From NCBI GenBank assembly GCA_051747425.1, contig JBNJGD010000010.1, forward strand, positions 46,689 through 110,688: 64,000 nucleotides of DNA. Direction: 5' to 3'. The stretch is from HTCC5015 sp051747425. Its GTDB lineage: Bacteria > Pseudomonadota > Gammaproteobacteria > HTCC5015. The position numbers and the translations under genes are program-made. How positions within the stretch are numbered: the stretch's first letter is position 1; the number at the start of each line of letters is the position of its first letter. The notes beneath the pieces are model-generated. The model did no database searches and had not been told where the DNA came from. It saw only the letters and a list, made by a program, of their open reading frames with translations. Positions 8,310 through 15,907 of the stretch are shown here, in pieces.

Positions 8310-8944
8310 CCCAGCCAGGTAATCCAGGGCATGATGGCCCGGCTCAGGTTGAGCAGACCGTTAAACACCGGAACGCCGGCAATGCTCAGCAGAATCAGGC
8401 CGAGGAAAAACCACAGACCAAACCGGGCGTTGAAGGCATCAAATTGGCGGCCGAGTGGCGCCGGCAGCATTTTCGAGGCGATGTAGTGGCCATCCAGCGG
8501 CCCCAGGGGCAACAGGTTAAACAGCATCAGCAGCAGATTGATGTGTACCACCAGCACCAGAGCCATCTGCTGGTTGTCACTCAGAGACCAGCCCCGGGAA
8601 TCAGCCAGAGCCAGCACATTGATCGCCACGATGGCCAGCAGCAAATTCATCAGCGGGCCGGCGGCGGCCACCAGGGCGCTGCCCCAATGGTAGCGCAGCT
8701 TGTTGGCATTGAAAGGCACCGGCTTGGCGTAGCCAAAGCCCACCGCAGCGACCATAAACAACCCCAGCGGGTCGATGTGGGGCAGCGGGTTCAGGGTCAG
8801 GCGACCCATGCGCTCGGCGGTGTCGTCACCCAGAGCTCTGGCCGTTACGGCGTGGCCAAACTCGTGCAGCGTCAGCGACAGTACGATGGCCGCAATCACC
8901 AGAATGAACACCGCGTATTGTCCCTGGTAGAGAAGTCCCAGCAT
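8306..8944 (-). CDS. Site-2 protease-type M50 zinc metallopeptidase
   Basis: 212 residues, multi-spanning. The zinc motif HEFGH is at residues 27-31 in the first transmembrane helix, and the third ligand Asp is in NLLPLGPLDGHYIASK. The internal AAAGPLMNLLLA is the conserved GxxxN/PxxN-type element of group III S2P homologues, which lack a PDZ domain. Likely an intramembrane peptidase of the inner membrane; the substrate is unknown. The lipocalin gene lies one base upstream, so the two may be co-transcribed. The stop codon overlaps the stop of the Kv-like gene. Confidence 0.88.
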   Translation of the reverse strand: MLGLLYQGQYAVFILVIAAIVLSLTLHEFGHAVTARALGDDTAERMGRLTLNPLPHIDPLGLFMVAAVGFGYAKPVPFNANKLRYHWGSALVAAAGPLMNLLLAIVAINVLALADSRGWSLSDNQQMALVLVVHINLLLMLFNLLPLGPLDGHYIASKMLPAPLGRQFDAFNARFGLWFFLGLILLSIAGVPVFNGLLNLSRAIMPWITWLG

Positions 8945-8945
8945 C

Positions 8946-9497
8946 TTAGGGCTCTACTCCGGTTTTCTCCATGGAGTGTTTGACCCAGATCAGGGCATCG
9001 CTGTCGTAACCCAGATCGTCGGCCGTATCGATAAAGTCCTGGCGGCGCTCCTCGCTCACCTGCGGGTTTCGCGACAACAGCCAGAGATAGTCGCGGCTGT
9101 GACTGGTGACATAGGCGTAGTCGTAATCCTCGCCCAGTTCGAACACCACATAGGCGCCGTAGAAGGGGCCGAAGAAGGACACCTTGAGGTGGGCAATATC
9201 GCGATCACCGACAAACTTGGCCAGACCCAGGGCCTCCTGCCACTCGTCATCCTCCTGATCGAAGCCGCTGTTGAGCACGCGGATATGACCCTCTTCGGTG
9301 GGCGTGTAAGTGGCCGTGACCTGGGTCAGACCGCGCTCGAAACTGTGGTCGAGCCGGGCCACCTCGTACCAACGGCCCAGATAGCGGTCGGCGTCAAAGT
9401 TCTCCACCGGCTCGATGCCCTCGGGCACCGAGGTACAGGCGGTCAAAAACAGACTGGCCAGAGCGAGGGGAAACCAGTGGAAACGGGTGTGAGTCAT
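8946..9497 (-). CDS. blc: Outer-membrane lipocalin lipoprotein
   Basis: 183 residues from the ATG at 9497, preceded by AAAGGTGAAGG; the longer frame to 9557 has no ribosome site. The lipoprotein signal ends FLTAC (Cys21). The lipocalin signature is YLGRWYEVARLDHSFERGL, followed by the barrel strands (VTATYTPTEEGHIRVLNSG, LKVSFFGPFYGAYVVFEL) and YLWLLSRNPQVSEE, closely following E. coli Blc. Known role of the family: storage or repair of outer-membrane lipids. It sits directly upstream of the M50 peptidase gene. Confidence 0.93.
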   Translation of the reverse strand: MTHTRFHWFPLALASLFLTACTSVPEGIEPVENFDADRYLGRWYEVARLDHSFERGLTQVTATYTPTEEGHIRVLNSGFDQEDDEWQEALGLAKFVGDRDIAHLKVSFFGPFYGAYVVFELGEDYDYAYVTSHSRDYLWLLSRNPQVSEERRQDFIDTADDLGYDSDALIWVKHSMEKTGVEP

Positions 9498-9921
9498 TGC
9501 CTTCACCTTTACAAAAGCACTGAAAGGAAACTGCCTGCAGTATACACAAGCTGGCAAACTGCATTAGCAATGATCAACGGTGACATGCTTCGTGTTAGCC
9601 ACAGAGGACACCGAGCACACAGAGTATTTAAGTGAACAGAGCGGGTGCAGTCGAAGGCACCCGGTGGTCATTCAAGTCATTGCGAGCCGAAGGCGAAGCA
9701 ATCTGCGGAACCATTCAGGCAGATTGCCGCGTCGGCTGGCGCCTCCTCGCAATGACGGGTCGGCCCGGGGTCGGGCCTCCTGCGCCGCCCTGAGTGGCGC
9801 AGATTCCGGAGTAGGAGGCTCGACCTCGGCCCGCCACGACCCGTCACCTTTGTCGCGGCGGGGTCGCCGCTCCTACGCCACATGTCTGGCGGAAGCGGCT
9901 TTGCCGCGTCCGCCCTACCCT
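9498..9921. repeat. Gene-free stretch of dispersed palindromic repeats
   Basis: No gene is supported in these 424 bases. The stretch holds a CACAGAG/ACACCGAG-type element at ~9598-9627. An inverted repeat at 9676-9756 has ends GTCATTGCGAG and CTCGCAATGAC. A CGGAGTAGGAGGCTCGACC-type hairpin region lies at ~9770-9840, and a GTCGCGGCGGGGTCGCCGC element at 9852-9877. Related copies occur at 15659-15886 and 18462-18582. Confidence 0.8.
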
Positions 9922-11541
9922 TTACTCGTTGTCCATAAGGTAGTTGGCGTAGTCTTTACGCAAGCCGGTTTTGAGCAGTTTGCCGGTGGCGGTGTGGGGC
10001 AGTTCGTCGACGAAGACGATGGCGTCGGGCAACCACCACTTGGCCACCTTGTCCGAGAGGAATTCGCGGATGGCGTCGGCGTCCGGATCGGCACCCTCTT
10101 TGCGCACCGCCAGCAACAGCGGGCGTTCATCCCACTTGGGATGGGCCACGCCAATCACGCAGCACTCGGTCAAATCCGGGTGGCCCACGGCCTGGTTTTC
10201 CAGTTCGATGGAGGAGATCCACTCGCCGCCGGATTTGATCACATCCTTGGCGCGGTCGACGATCTGCATGGTGTTCTGCGGGTCGATGGTGGCCACATCG
10301 CCGGTGTCGAACCAGCCGTCGATAAACGCGCTGCGATCGTCGTTCTTGTAGTACTCATCGGCAATCCAGGGGCCGCGGACGAGCAAGCGGCCGTAGGCCT
10401 CGCCATCGCGGGGCAGCTCATTGCCCTCGTCGTCGATGATTTTCATCTCCACACCGTAGACCGCGCGGCCCTGCTTGAGCTGGTGCTGGTAGCGCTCCTC
10501 CTTCGACATCGCGCGCATCTCGCTGGTCAGTGTGTTGACCGTGCCGATGGGGCTCATCTCGGTCATGCCCCAGGCGTGGATCAGGAAGGCGTCGTGCTTT
10601 TCCTCAAAGGCCTTGATCATGGCCAGCGGGGCGGCGGCGCCGCCGACCACTACCGACTCCACGGAGTCGAGCTTCTTGCCCGCCTCGTCGAGGTAGTTGA
10701 GCAGGCCCAGCCAGATGGTGGGCACGCCCAGCAATTGGGTGGCCTTCTCGCTGTCGATCAATTCGTAGAGCGAGGCGCCGTCCATGCCCGCACCGGGGAA
10801 GATCATCTTGGCGCCCAGCATGGTGGTGGCGTAGGGCGTGCCCCAGGCGTTCACATGGAACATGGGCACCACCGGCAAAATGGCGTCGTCACCGCTGAGG
10901 GCCAGAGCGTCCTGCCGGCAGGAGGCCATGGCGTGGAGCACCGTGGAGCGGTGGGTGTACATCACGCCCTTGGGGTTGCCCGTGGTGCCGGAGGTGTAGC
11001 ACAGCGCCGCGCCGGCGTTTTCGTCCAGCTGCGGCCAGTCGAAGTCCTCGCTGCAGTCGGCGATCAGCTCTTCGTAACAGAGCAGCTCGAGCTCGCTCTC
11101 GGGCATATGCTCGCGGTCGGTCATCACCACGACGCCCTCGAGGCTGGGCAGCTTGTCCTTGAGGGCCTCGACCAGGGGCATAAAGGTGAGGTCGACAAAC
11201 AGGTAGCGGTCCTCGGCGTGGCCGACGATGTAGGCGATCTGCTCGGGGAAGAGACGGGGGTTGATGGTGTGCAGCACCGCACCCATGCCGGAAACGCCAA
11301 AGTACAGTTCGTAGTGGCGGTAGGTGTTCCAGGCCAGAGTGGCCACGCGGTCGCCCTGTTTGATACCCAGCTTGTCCTTGAGGGCGTTGGCCAGCTGCTT
11401 GCTGCGCTTGGCGGCATCGCCGTAGGTATAGCGGTGGATCGGCCCCTCGACACTGCGGGTGACGATCTCGGCGTTCGGGTGGGCGACTTCGGCGTGCTCG
11501 AGCAATGAAGAAATGAGCATGGGTTGCTGCATCATGGACAT
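9922..11541 (-). CDS. Acyl-CoA synthetase (AMP-binding; fatty-acid or DmdB-like CoA ligase)
   Basis: 539 residues. It activates a carboxylic acid as acyl-AMP and transfers it to CoA. All adenylation motifs are present: YTSGTTGNPKGV (P-loop), HAWGMTEMSP, GWFDTGD, a hinge DRAKDVIKSGGEWIS, and the catalytic Lys in TATGKLLK near the C-terminus. The overall pattern (WNTYRHYELYFGVSGMGAVLHTINPRL) is shared by medium/long-chain ligases and by 3-methylmercaptopropionyl-CoA ligase (DmdB), which cannot be separated by eye. Start 11541 follows GGGGAGAAACC. It is the last gene of a minus-strand run after two solute-binding-like genes. Confidence 0.88.
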   Translation of the reverse strand: MSMMQQPMLISSLLEHAEVAHPNAEIVTRSVEGPIHRYTYGDAAKRSKQLANALKDKLGIKQGDRVATLAWNTYRHYELYFGVSGMGAVLHTINPRLFPEQIAYIVGHAEDRYLFVDLTFMPLVEALKDKLPSLEGVVVMTDREHMPESELELLCYEELIADCSEDFDWPQLDENAGAALCYTSGTTGNPKGVMYTHRSTVLHAMASCRQDALALSGDDAILPVVPMFHVNAWGTPYATTMLGAKMIFPGAGMDGASLYELIDSEKATQLLGVPTIWLGLLNYLDEAGKKLDSVESVVVGGAAAPLAMIKAFEEKHDAFLIHAWGMTEMSPIGTVNTLTSEMRAMSKEERYQHQLKQGRAVYGVEMKIIDDEGNELPRDGEAYGRLLVRGPWIADEYYKNDDRSAFIDGWFDTGDVATIDPQNTMQIVDRAKDVIKSGGEWISSIELENQAVGHPDLTECCVIGVAHPKWDERPLLLAVRKEGADPDADAIREFLSDKVAKWWLPDAIVFVDELPHTATGKLLKTGLRKDYANYLMDNE

Positions 11542-11680
11542 CTGGTTTCTCCCCTGTTGTCTTGGTCAATGTGCGCTCACTGTAACGCAGATACGCATTT
11601 TCGCCACCTGTCAGAGCACACGCCCCGTCGGGAGAAAGGCGCCGCTCCGACAGATTTGCGCGCCGCCGCTGTGGTGCGGG

Positions 11681-12439
11681 CTAGTCCAGCCCCAGATCGA
11701 CGCCGACGCCGGTCATCAGCGCTTCACCGGTGCCGTCCTCCGTCATACCCTGCATGACTTCGCGCAAACGCTGAATGGCGGGTTCGTCTCCGCGCCCCTT
11801 TTGCGTCCAGGCGTAAACGGTCTCGTCGCCCAGAAACAGCGCCTTGTGGAGTTCGCCGTGGGTCCACTCGTTGTGGGCGGCGTGGTAGCGGTAGGACAAC
11901 TCGGGAAAAACGGCGGCGTCCAGACGGCCGAGGTCAACGGCGGCAAAACCGCTGCGCTCGGAATTGACCCGCACCCAGTCGAGCGCCTCAATCATGGCCA
12001 GGGGCTTGGACAGGGGCAGACCGCGAAGATAACCCACCGCCATGGGCGGCAAATCGCTCAGAGTTTCCGCCTCTATGGGCGCCTTGGTGTACAGGGCCAT
12101 TTTCAGCGGACCAAAGGGAGCCACTTTTTCGGCGAAGACCCTCAGGCTGGGGTGGTCGGTCGAGGCCACGATGTCCACCTTCCCGTCCTTCAGGTTCACC
12201 AGGGCCCTCTGGAAGGGCATCGGCTCCAGATCAATGTCCAGGTCCGGCGCCCGGCGCTCGGCCTCGGCGATATAAGTCGGTGTTACGCCCTGTGGCTTGC
12301 CGTCCGTGTCATTGATGATCAGCCAGGGGGCGTGCTGGTAGGCACCATAGACCAGCGTATGAGGCTCGTCGGCCCAGAGGGGAAAGGCGATCAGCAGAGA
12401 CAACAACGGCAGTGCAATCTGCCTGTGTATTTTTTTCAT
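11681..12439 (-). CDS. Periplasmic solute-binding-like protein (SBP_bac_3 type), copy 1
   Basis: 252 residues with a signal peptide (MKKIHRQIALPLLSLLIAFPLWA). The body resembles extracellular solute-binding family 3: HAPWLIINDTDGKPQGVTPTYIAEAERR, MPFQRALVNLKDGKVDIVAST, then the second lobe with LGRLDAAVFPELSYRYH. The MPFQRAL..L..G..D pattern is shared with gene copy 2 just upstream (minus-strand order), separated by 23 bases. No permease or ATPase genes are near. A sensor or scavenging role is possible; the ligand is unknown. Confidence 0.8.
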   Translation of the reverse strand: MKKIHRQIALPLLSLLIAFPLWADEPHTLVYGAYQHAPWLIINDTDGKPQGVTPTYIAEAERRAPDLDIDLEPMPFQRALVNLKDGKVDIVASTDHPSLRVFAEKVAPFGPLKMALYTKAPIEAETLSDLPPMAVGYLRGLPLSKPLAMIEALDWVRVNSERSGFAAVDLGRLDAAVFPELSYRYHAAHNEWTHGELHKALFLGDETVYAWTQKGRGDEPAIQRLREVMQGMTEDGTGEALMTGVGVDLGLD

Positions 12440-12462
12440 CCTTTCATTATAAGGGCATCACG

Positions 12463-13260
12463 CTACCGGCGTGAACGGCTGCGCTGGTCCTGGCGGCGAA
12501 AATCCACGCCAATGCCCTTCATCATGGCCTCTGCGGTACCGTCCTCGGCCATGGACGCCATGGCCCGGGCTATTTCCCGGTACTCCTGTCGGTCGGCGTC
12601 TTCCTCGCGCACCCACAGGTAAAGGGGCAGATTGCCGAGGAAGCGGGCCTGGTAAAAGTGACTGTAGGGCCAGTCGAAATACTCGGTGTAGTAGCGATAG
12701 ACCACCTCGGCGAGGATCACGCCATCGAGGTGTCCCTTGTCCAGCGACTCAATGGCGCCGCCACCCCGGTTGAAGGGCACAATGCGCAGGCCGGGCAGGG
12801 ATTTCAGCTTTTCCGGCACCGGCAGGCCACGCAGATGACCGACGCGAAAGTCTCCCTTGGGCGGGTTGGCCTCCAGGTCCACCGGCTCGCGGGTAAACAG
12901 GGCCAACTGGACATGGCCAAAGGGCGCAATAGGAGTGGCGAATTCGCGCACTTTGGGGTCATCCAGTGTGGGCGCCATATCGAGATTACCCTCGCGCAAC
13001 TCCATCAAGCCGCGGCGGAAGGGCACCAGTTTGATCTCTATGTTGACCTCCGGCGCCCGGCGCATGATCTCGCGGACATAGGCGGGCATGATGCCGCGCT
13101 TGCGGCCATTGCCGTCCTCTCCCTCAATCACCCAGGGCGGCTGATCGTATACCGCATACAGCAGCGGGGAATCGGGTTCTTTTGCGGTTTCGGCTGCCGC
13201 CAACGAGGACGCTATCAGCAGGCCCAGGGCCAACAACCACCGGAAAACAGTATTTCTCAT
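12463..13260 (-). CDS. Periplasmic solute-binding-like protein (SBP_bac_3 type), copy 2
   Basis: 265 residues from the ATG at 13260, preceded by GGGAAGGG; the much longer frame to 14016 is only antisense to the nitronate monooxygenase gene. A signal peptide ends ...SLAAAE. The lobes parallel copy 1: QPPWVIEGEDGNGRKRGIMPAY, LVPFRRGLMELREGNLDMAPT, VGHLRGLPVP, and KGHLDGVILAEVVYRYYTEYF. The end is rich in Arg/Ser. The two genes form a tandem pair likely from duplication and are probably one transcript. The ligand is unknown. Confidence 0.8.
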   Translation of the reverse strand: MRNTVFRWLLALGLLIASSLAAAETAKEPDSPLLYAVYDQPPWVIEGEDGNGRKRGIMPAYVREIMRRAPEVNIEIKLVPFRRGLMELREGNLDMAPTLDDPKVREFATPIAPFGHVQLALFTREPVDLEANPPKGDFRVGHLRGLPVPEKLKSLPGLRIVPFNRGGGAIESLDKGHLDGVILAEVVYRYYTEYFDWPYSHFYQARFLGNLPLYLWVREEDADRQEYREIARAMASMAEDGTAEAMMKGIGVDFRRQDQRSRSRR

Positions 13261-13363
13261 GACAAGCCCTTCCCTTAGCCGACACCTTCTCGAAGTATAG
13301 CCACTTTTAACAAATTTGCGTCCTGCCGTCTTGGTAGTCTTTGCGCCGAACTGTGGAGGTCCC

Positions 13364-14404
13364 ATGAAAACGCGCATCACCGAATTGTTAGGCATTGAAC
13401 ACCCCATACTTCTGCCCGGCATGAGCTGGATTTCCAGACCCCAGCTGGTGGCCGCCGTGTGCAACGCGGGCGGTCTGGGCATTCTCGCCACGGGACCGCT
13501 GACGCCGGAACAGACCCGCGCCGCCATCCGGGAGATTCGCGAGCTCACCGACAAACCCTTCGGCATTGGTTGTATCCTGATGATGCCCGGGGCCAAGGAA
13601 AACGCCGAAGTCGCCCTGGAAGAACAGGTGCCGGTGATCAACTTTTCCCTGGGCAAGGGCGACTGGCTGGTCGAGCGCGCCCGCGAGTACGGCGGCAAGG
13701 TAATCGCCACCGTCACCACGGTCAAGCACGCCAAATCCGCCCAGAGTATCGGTGCCGACGCCCTGCTGGTCACCGGCCACGAGGCCGCCGCCCACGGCGG
13801 CGATGTGACCTCGCTGGTACTCGTGCCCACCATCGCCGACGCCGTGGACATTCCGGTGATCGCCACCGGCGGCTTTGGCGACGGCCGCGGTCTGCTGGCC
13901 GCCCTCAGCCTGGGCGCCGACGGCATCGCCATGGGCTCGCGCCTGGCCACCTGCCAGGAAAGTCCGCTACACCAGAACATCAAGAATGCGGCCATTGAGA
14001 AAGACCAGGGCGACACGGTTTACTCCCCCAACTTCGACGGCATCCCCGCCCGCTACATGAAAACCCCCACGGCGGTAAAACTGACCAAAAAGCCCATGAG
14101 TTTCCCCGTGGCCGCCTTCAAGGCCACCCAGGCGGCCAAGCTGGTGGGCCAGCCCATCTGGAAAATCATGCTGGGTTTGTTTGTGATGTTCGACAAGATC
14201 AAGCTGCTGGCCTACTTCGGCGCCGCCACGCCGCGCCTGATGGCCGCCACCGAGGACGGCGACCTGCAAAAGGGCATGCAGTTTATCGGCCAGACCCAGG
14301 GTCTGATTCACGATGTCCCCAGCGTCGACGAGCTGATCAAACGAGTCATTGAGCAGGCAGAAGCGACCCATAGAAGCAATGCCGGGCGTTTTGGCGGCGC
14401 CTGA
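13364..14404 (+). CDS. Nitronate monooxygenase (2-nitropropane dioxygenase family)
   Basis: 346 residues from the ATG at 13364 after TGGAGGTCCC. It is a FMN-dependent TIM barrel that oxidises alkyl nitronates. Motifs: HPILLPGMSWISRPQLVAAVCNAGGLG at the N-terminus, the catalytic-His region LLVTGHEAAAHGG, and the FMN phosphate-binding IATGGFGDGRGLLAALSLGADGIAMGSRL. Length and motifs fit class I enzymes, but enoyl-reductase FabK-like relatives share this fold, so the substrate is uncertain. It is divergent from the solute-binding pair. Confidence 0.88.
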   Translation: MKTRITELLGIEHPILLPGMSWISRPQLVAAVCNAGGLGILATGPLTPEQTRAAIREIRELTDKPFGIGCILMMPGAKENAEVALEEQVPVINFSLGKGDWLVERAREYGGKVIATVTTVKHAKSAQSIGADALLVTGHEAAAHGGDVTSLVLVPTIADAVDIPVIATGGFGDGRGLLAALSLGADGIAMGSRLATCQESPLHQNIKNAAIEKDQGDTVYSPNFDGIPARYMKTPTAVKLTKKPMSFPVAAFKATQAAKLVGQPIWKIMLGLFVMFDKIKLLAYFGAATPRLMAATEDGDLQKGMQFIGQTQGLIHDVPSVDELIKRVIEQAEATHRSNAGRFGGA

Positions 14405-14628
14405 GCCGCCGCCACTGCCATCAAAGATTCACAAAATAAAACTTGCAGGGCGCCACGGGTGGGCGCACAATGGAACGGTCTCGGTATGAGACAGGGCTCC
14501 ACTGCAAGATTGACGACCTCAGAACACCTCTGAACACCGCCTCTCACGCACTACCAGCTTCTTCTCTACCTGATTTATCCGATTAAGAGATTCCCGAGAG
14601 GAATCGTGTTTAAGACCAAGAGGTTATT
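14405..14628 (+). promoter_or_regulatory. Long 5' leader of the cold-shock gene
   Basis: The 224 bases before the csp ATG contain no gene. Long structured leaders are known for cspA-family mRNAs, where they control translation by temperature. Here the last part has GGAATCGTG and a purine-rich AAGAGG 9 bases before ATG. No transcription start is visible with certainty, so the role is inference. Confidence 0.45.
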
Positions 14629-14838
14629 ATGTCAGAACTCATTACTGGAACCGTTAAGTGGTTCAACGACGACAAAGGTTTCGGCTTCATCCAGCAGGAA
14701 AGCGGCCCCGATGTATTTGTTCACTTCAGCGCTATCAACGGCACTGGCCGTCGCTCACTGGCCGAAGGCCAGACAGTGAACTTCGAAATCACTGACGGCC
14801 AAAAAGGCCCTCAGGCCAGCAATGTAACCGCCGACTAA
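14629..14838 (+). CDS. Cold-shock domain protein (CspA family)
   Basis: 69 residues, the standard length. A single OB-fold cold-shock domain that binds single-stranded RNA/DNA. The N-terminal GTVKWFNDDKGFGFI contains RNP-1 (KGFGFI, residues 16-21), and DVFVHFSAI contains RNP-2. The C-terminal VNFEITDGQKGPQASNV is typical. The gene is monocistronic, with a terminator 19 bases after the stop. Which paralogue (CspA, CspC, CspD) cannot be told. Confidence 0.95.
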   Translation: MSELITGTVKWFNDDKGFGFIQQESGPDVFVHFSAINGTGRRSLAEGQTVNFEITDGQKGPQASNVTAD

Positions 14839-14856
14839 ACCCGGCCGTTTCGTTGT

Positions 14857-14885
14857 AAAAAAGGAGGCTTCGGCCTCCTTTTTTT
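14857..14885 (+). terminator. Terminator of the cold-shock gene
   Basis: AAAAAAGGAGGC, TTCG tetraloop, GCCTCC then a seven-T run. A very strong intrinsic terminator. Confidence 0.95.
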
Positions 14886-14971
14886 ATGCCCGCCCGCCGA
14901 CCAGTTCTTACCTTGCCAAGCCCGCTCCGCTCGCGCACATTGGTCTGATCACAGCAAACAGACCAAACCAC

Positions 14972-15655
14972 ATGCAAGACTATCTGCAGGAAACCCGCTA
15001 TTTCGACTACCAGCACCCGCTGGTGCGCGAGTTTGTCGAGCGCGCCCTGGGCGAAGCCGGGCTCGATGGCGATCGCGGCGACGAGGTCCAACGCGCCGTG
15101 GCCCTCTACCGCGCCGCCCGCGACGGCATTCGCTACAACCCCTACACCTTCCAGACCAGCGATGAGAGCTTCTCCGCCAGCGGTACACTGGCGGCCGGTC
15201 AAAGTTACTGCATTCCCAAGGCCGTCTTGCTGGGCGCCGCCGCCCGCGCCGTGGGCATCCCCTCTCGCCTGGGCCTGGCCGATGTCAAAAATCACCTCTC
15301 CAGCCCGCAGTTGCTGGAGTATTTGCGCAGCGATGTCTTTCGCATGCACGGCTACATCGAGCTCTACCTGGACGGCCAGTGGGTCAAGGCCACGCCGGCC
15401 TTCGACACCCGCCTGTGCCAGCGCATGGGGGTAGAGCCCCTGGCGTTTAACGGCCGGGAGGACTCCATCTTCCAGCCCTACACCGAGGGCGGACAAAAGC
15501 ACATGGAATACCTCAACGACCACGGCTACTTCGCCGATGTGCCGGTGGATTTCATCATCGACACCATCGCCCACCACTACCCCCACCTGGCCGCCGACCT
15601 CAAACGCGACACCAGCAACCGCTCCCTGGAACAGGACCTGGCAAACGGAAGCTGA
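14972..15655 (+). CDS. Transglutaminase-like cysteine peptidase-fold protein
   Basis: 227 residues. The transglutaminase-like core shows Cys80 in GQSYCIPKAVLLGAAARAVGIPSRL, His126 in RMHGYIELYLDGQW and Asp145 in VKATPAFD, a complete Cys-His-Asp triad. The N-terminal YFDYQHPLVREFVERAL and AVALYRAARDGIRYNPY match the small stand-alone bacterial transglutaminase-like family. There is no signal peptide, so it is probably cytoplasmic. Whether it is a peptidase or amidase is unknown. Palindromic repeats follow immediately. Confidence 0.85.
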   Translation: MQDYLQETRYFDYQHPLVREFVERALGEAGLDGDRGDEVQRAVALYRAARDGIRYNPYTFQTSDESFSASGTLAAGQSYCIPKAVLLGAAARAVGIPSRLGLADVKNHLSSPQLLEYLRSDVFRMHGYIELYLDGQWVKATPAFDTRLCQRMGVEPLAFNGREDSIFQPYTEGGQKHMEYLNDHGYFADVPVDFIIDTIAHHYPHLAADLKRDTSNRSLEQDLANGS

Positions 15656-15658
15656 TCC

Positions 15659-15886
15659 CGTAGGAGCGGCGACCCCGCCGCGACAGAATGTTGCGTCATT
15701 GCGAGCGAAGCGATCTGCCTAACCGTTCGGCAGATCGCCACGCCGCTTCGCGGCTCGCGATGACAGACTTCCGTCATTGCGAACGAAGTGAAGCAATCTA
15801 CATAACCGTTTGGCAGGTCGCTTCGTCGGCACTGCCTCCTCGCGATGACGGGAAAACTTCGTGCTCTTCGTGGCTCTGTGGCCAAA
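15659..15886. repeat. Cluster of dispersed inverted repeats
   Basis: Contains CGTAGGAGCGGCGACCCCG.. at 15659-15684, the exact reverse complement of 9852-9877. Two inverted repeats at 15695-15764 and 15773-15849 have ends GTCATTGCGA and CTCGCGATGAC, the same family as 9676-9756. A reversed TGGCTCTGTGGCC element lies at ~15857-15886. The hrpB start lies just beyond. Confidence 0.85.
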
Positions 15887-15907
15887 CCCATCAGGTATAC
15901 TCCGCCC

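Noticed and set aside
9580..11508. 642-codon plus-strand frame
   Set aside because: Antisense to the acyl-CoA ligase, low-complexity composition, no ribosome site.
12463..14016. Very long minus frame across the solute-binding gene and the nitronate monooxygenase
   Set aside because: Only the part to 13260 has a signal peptide and ribosome site; the rest is antisense to a clear enzyme gene.
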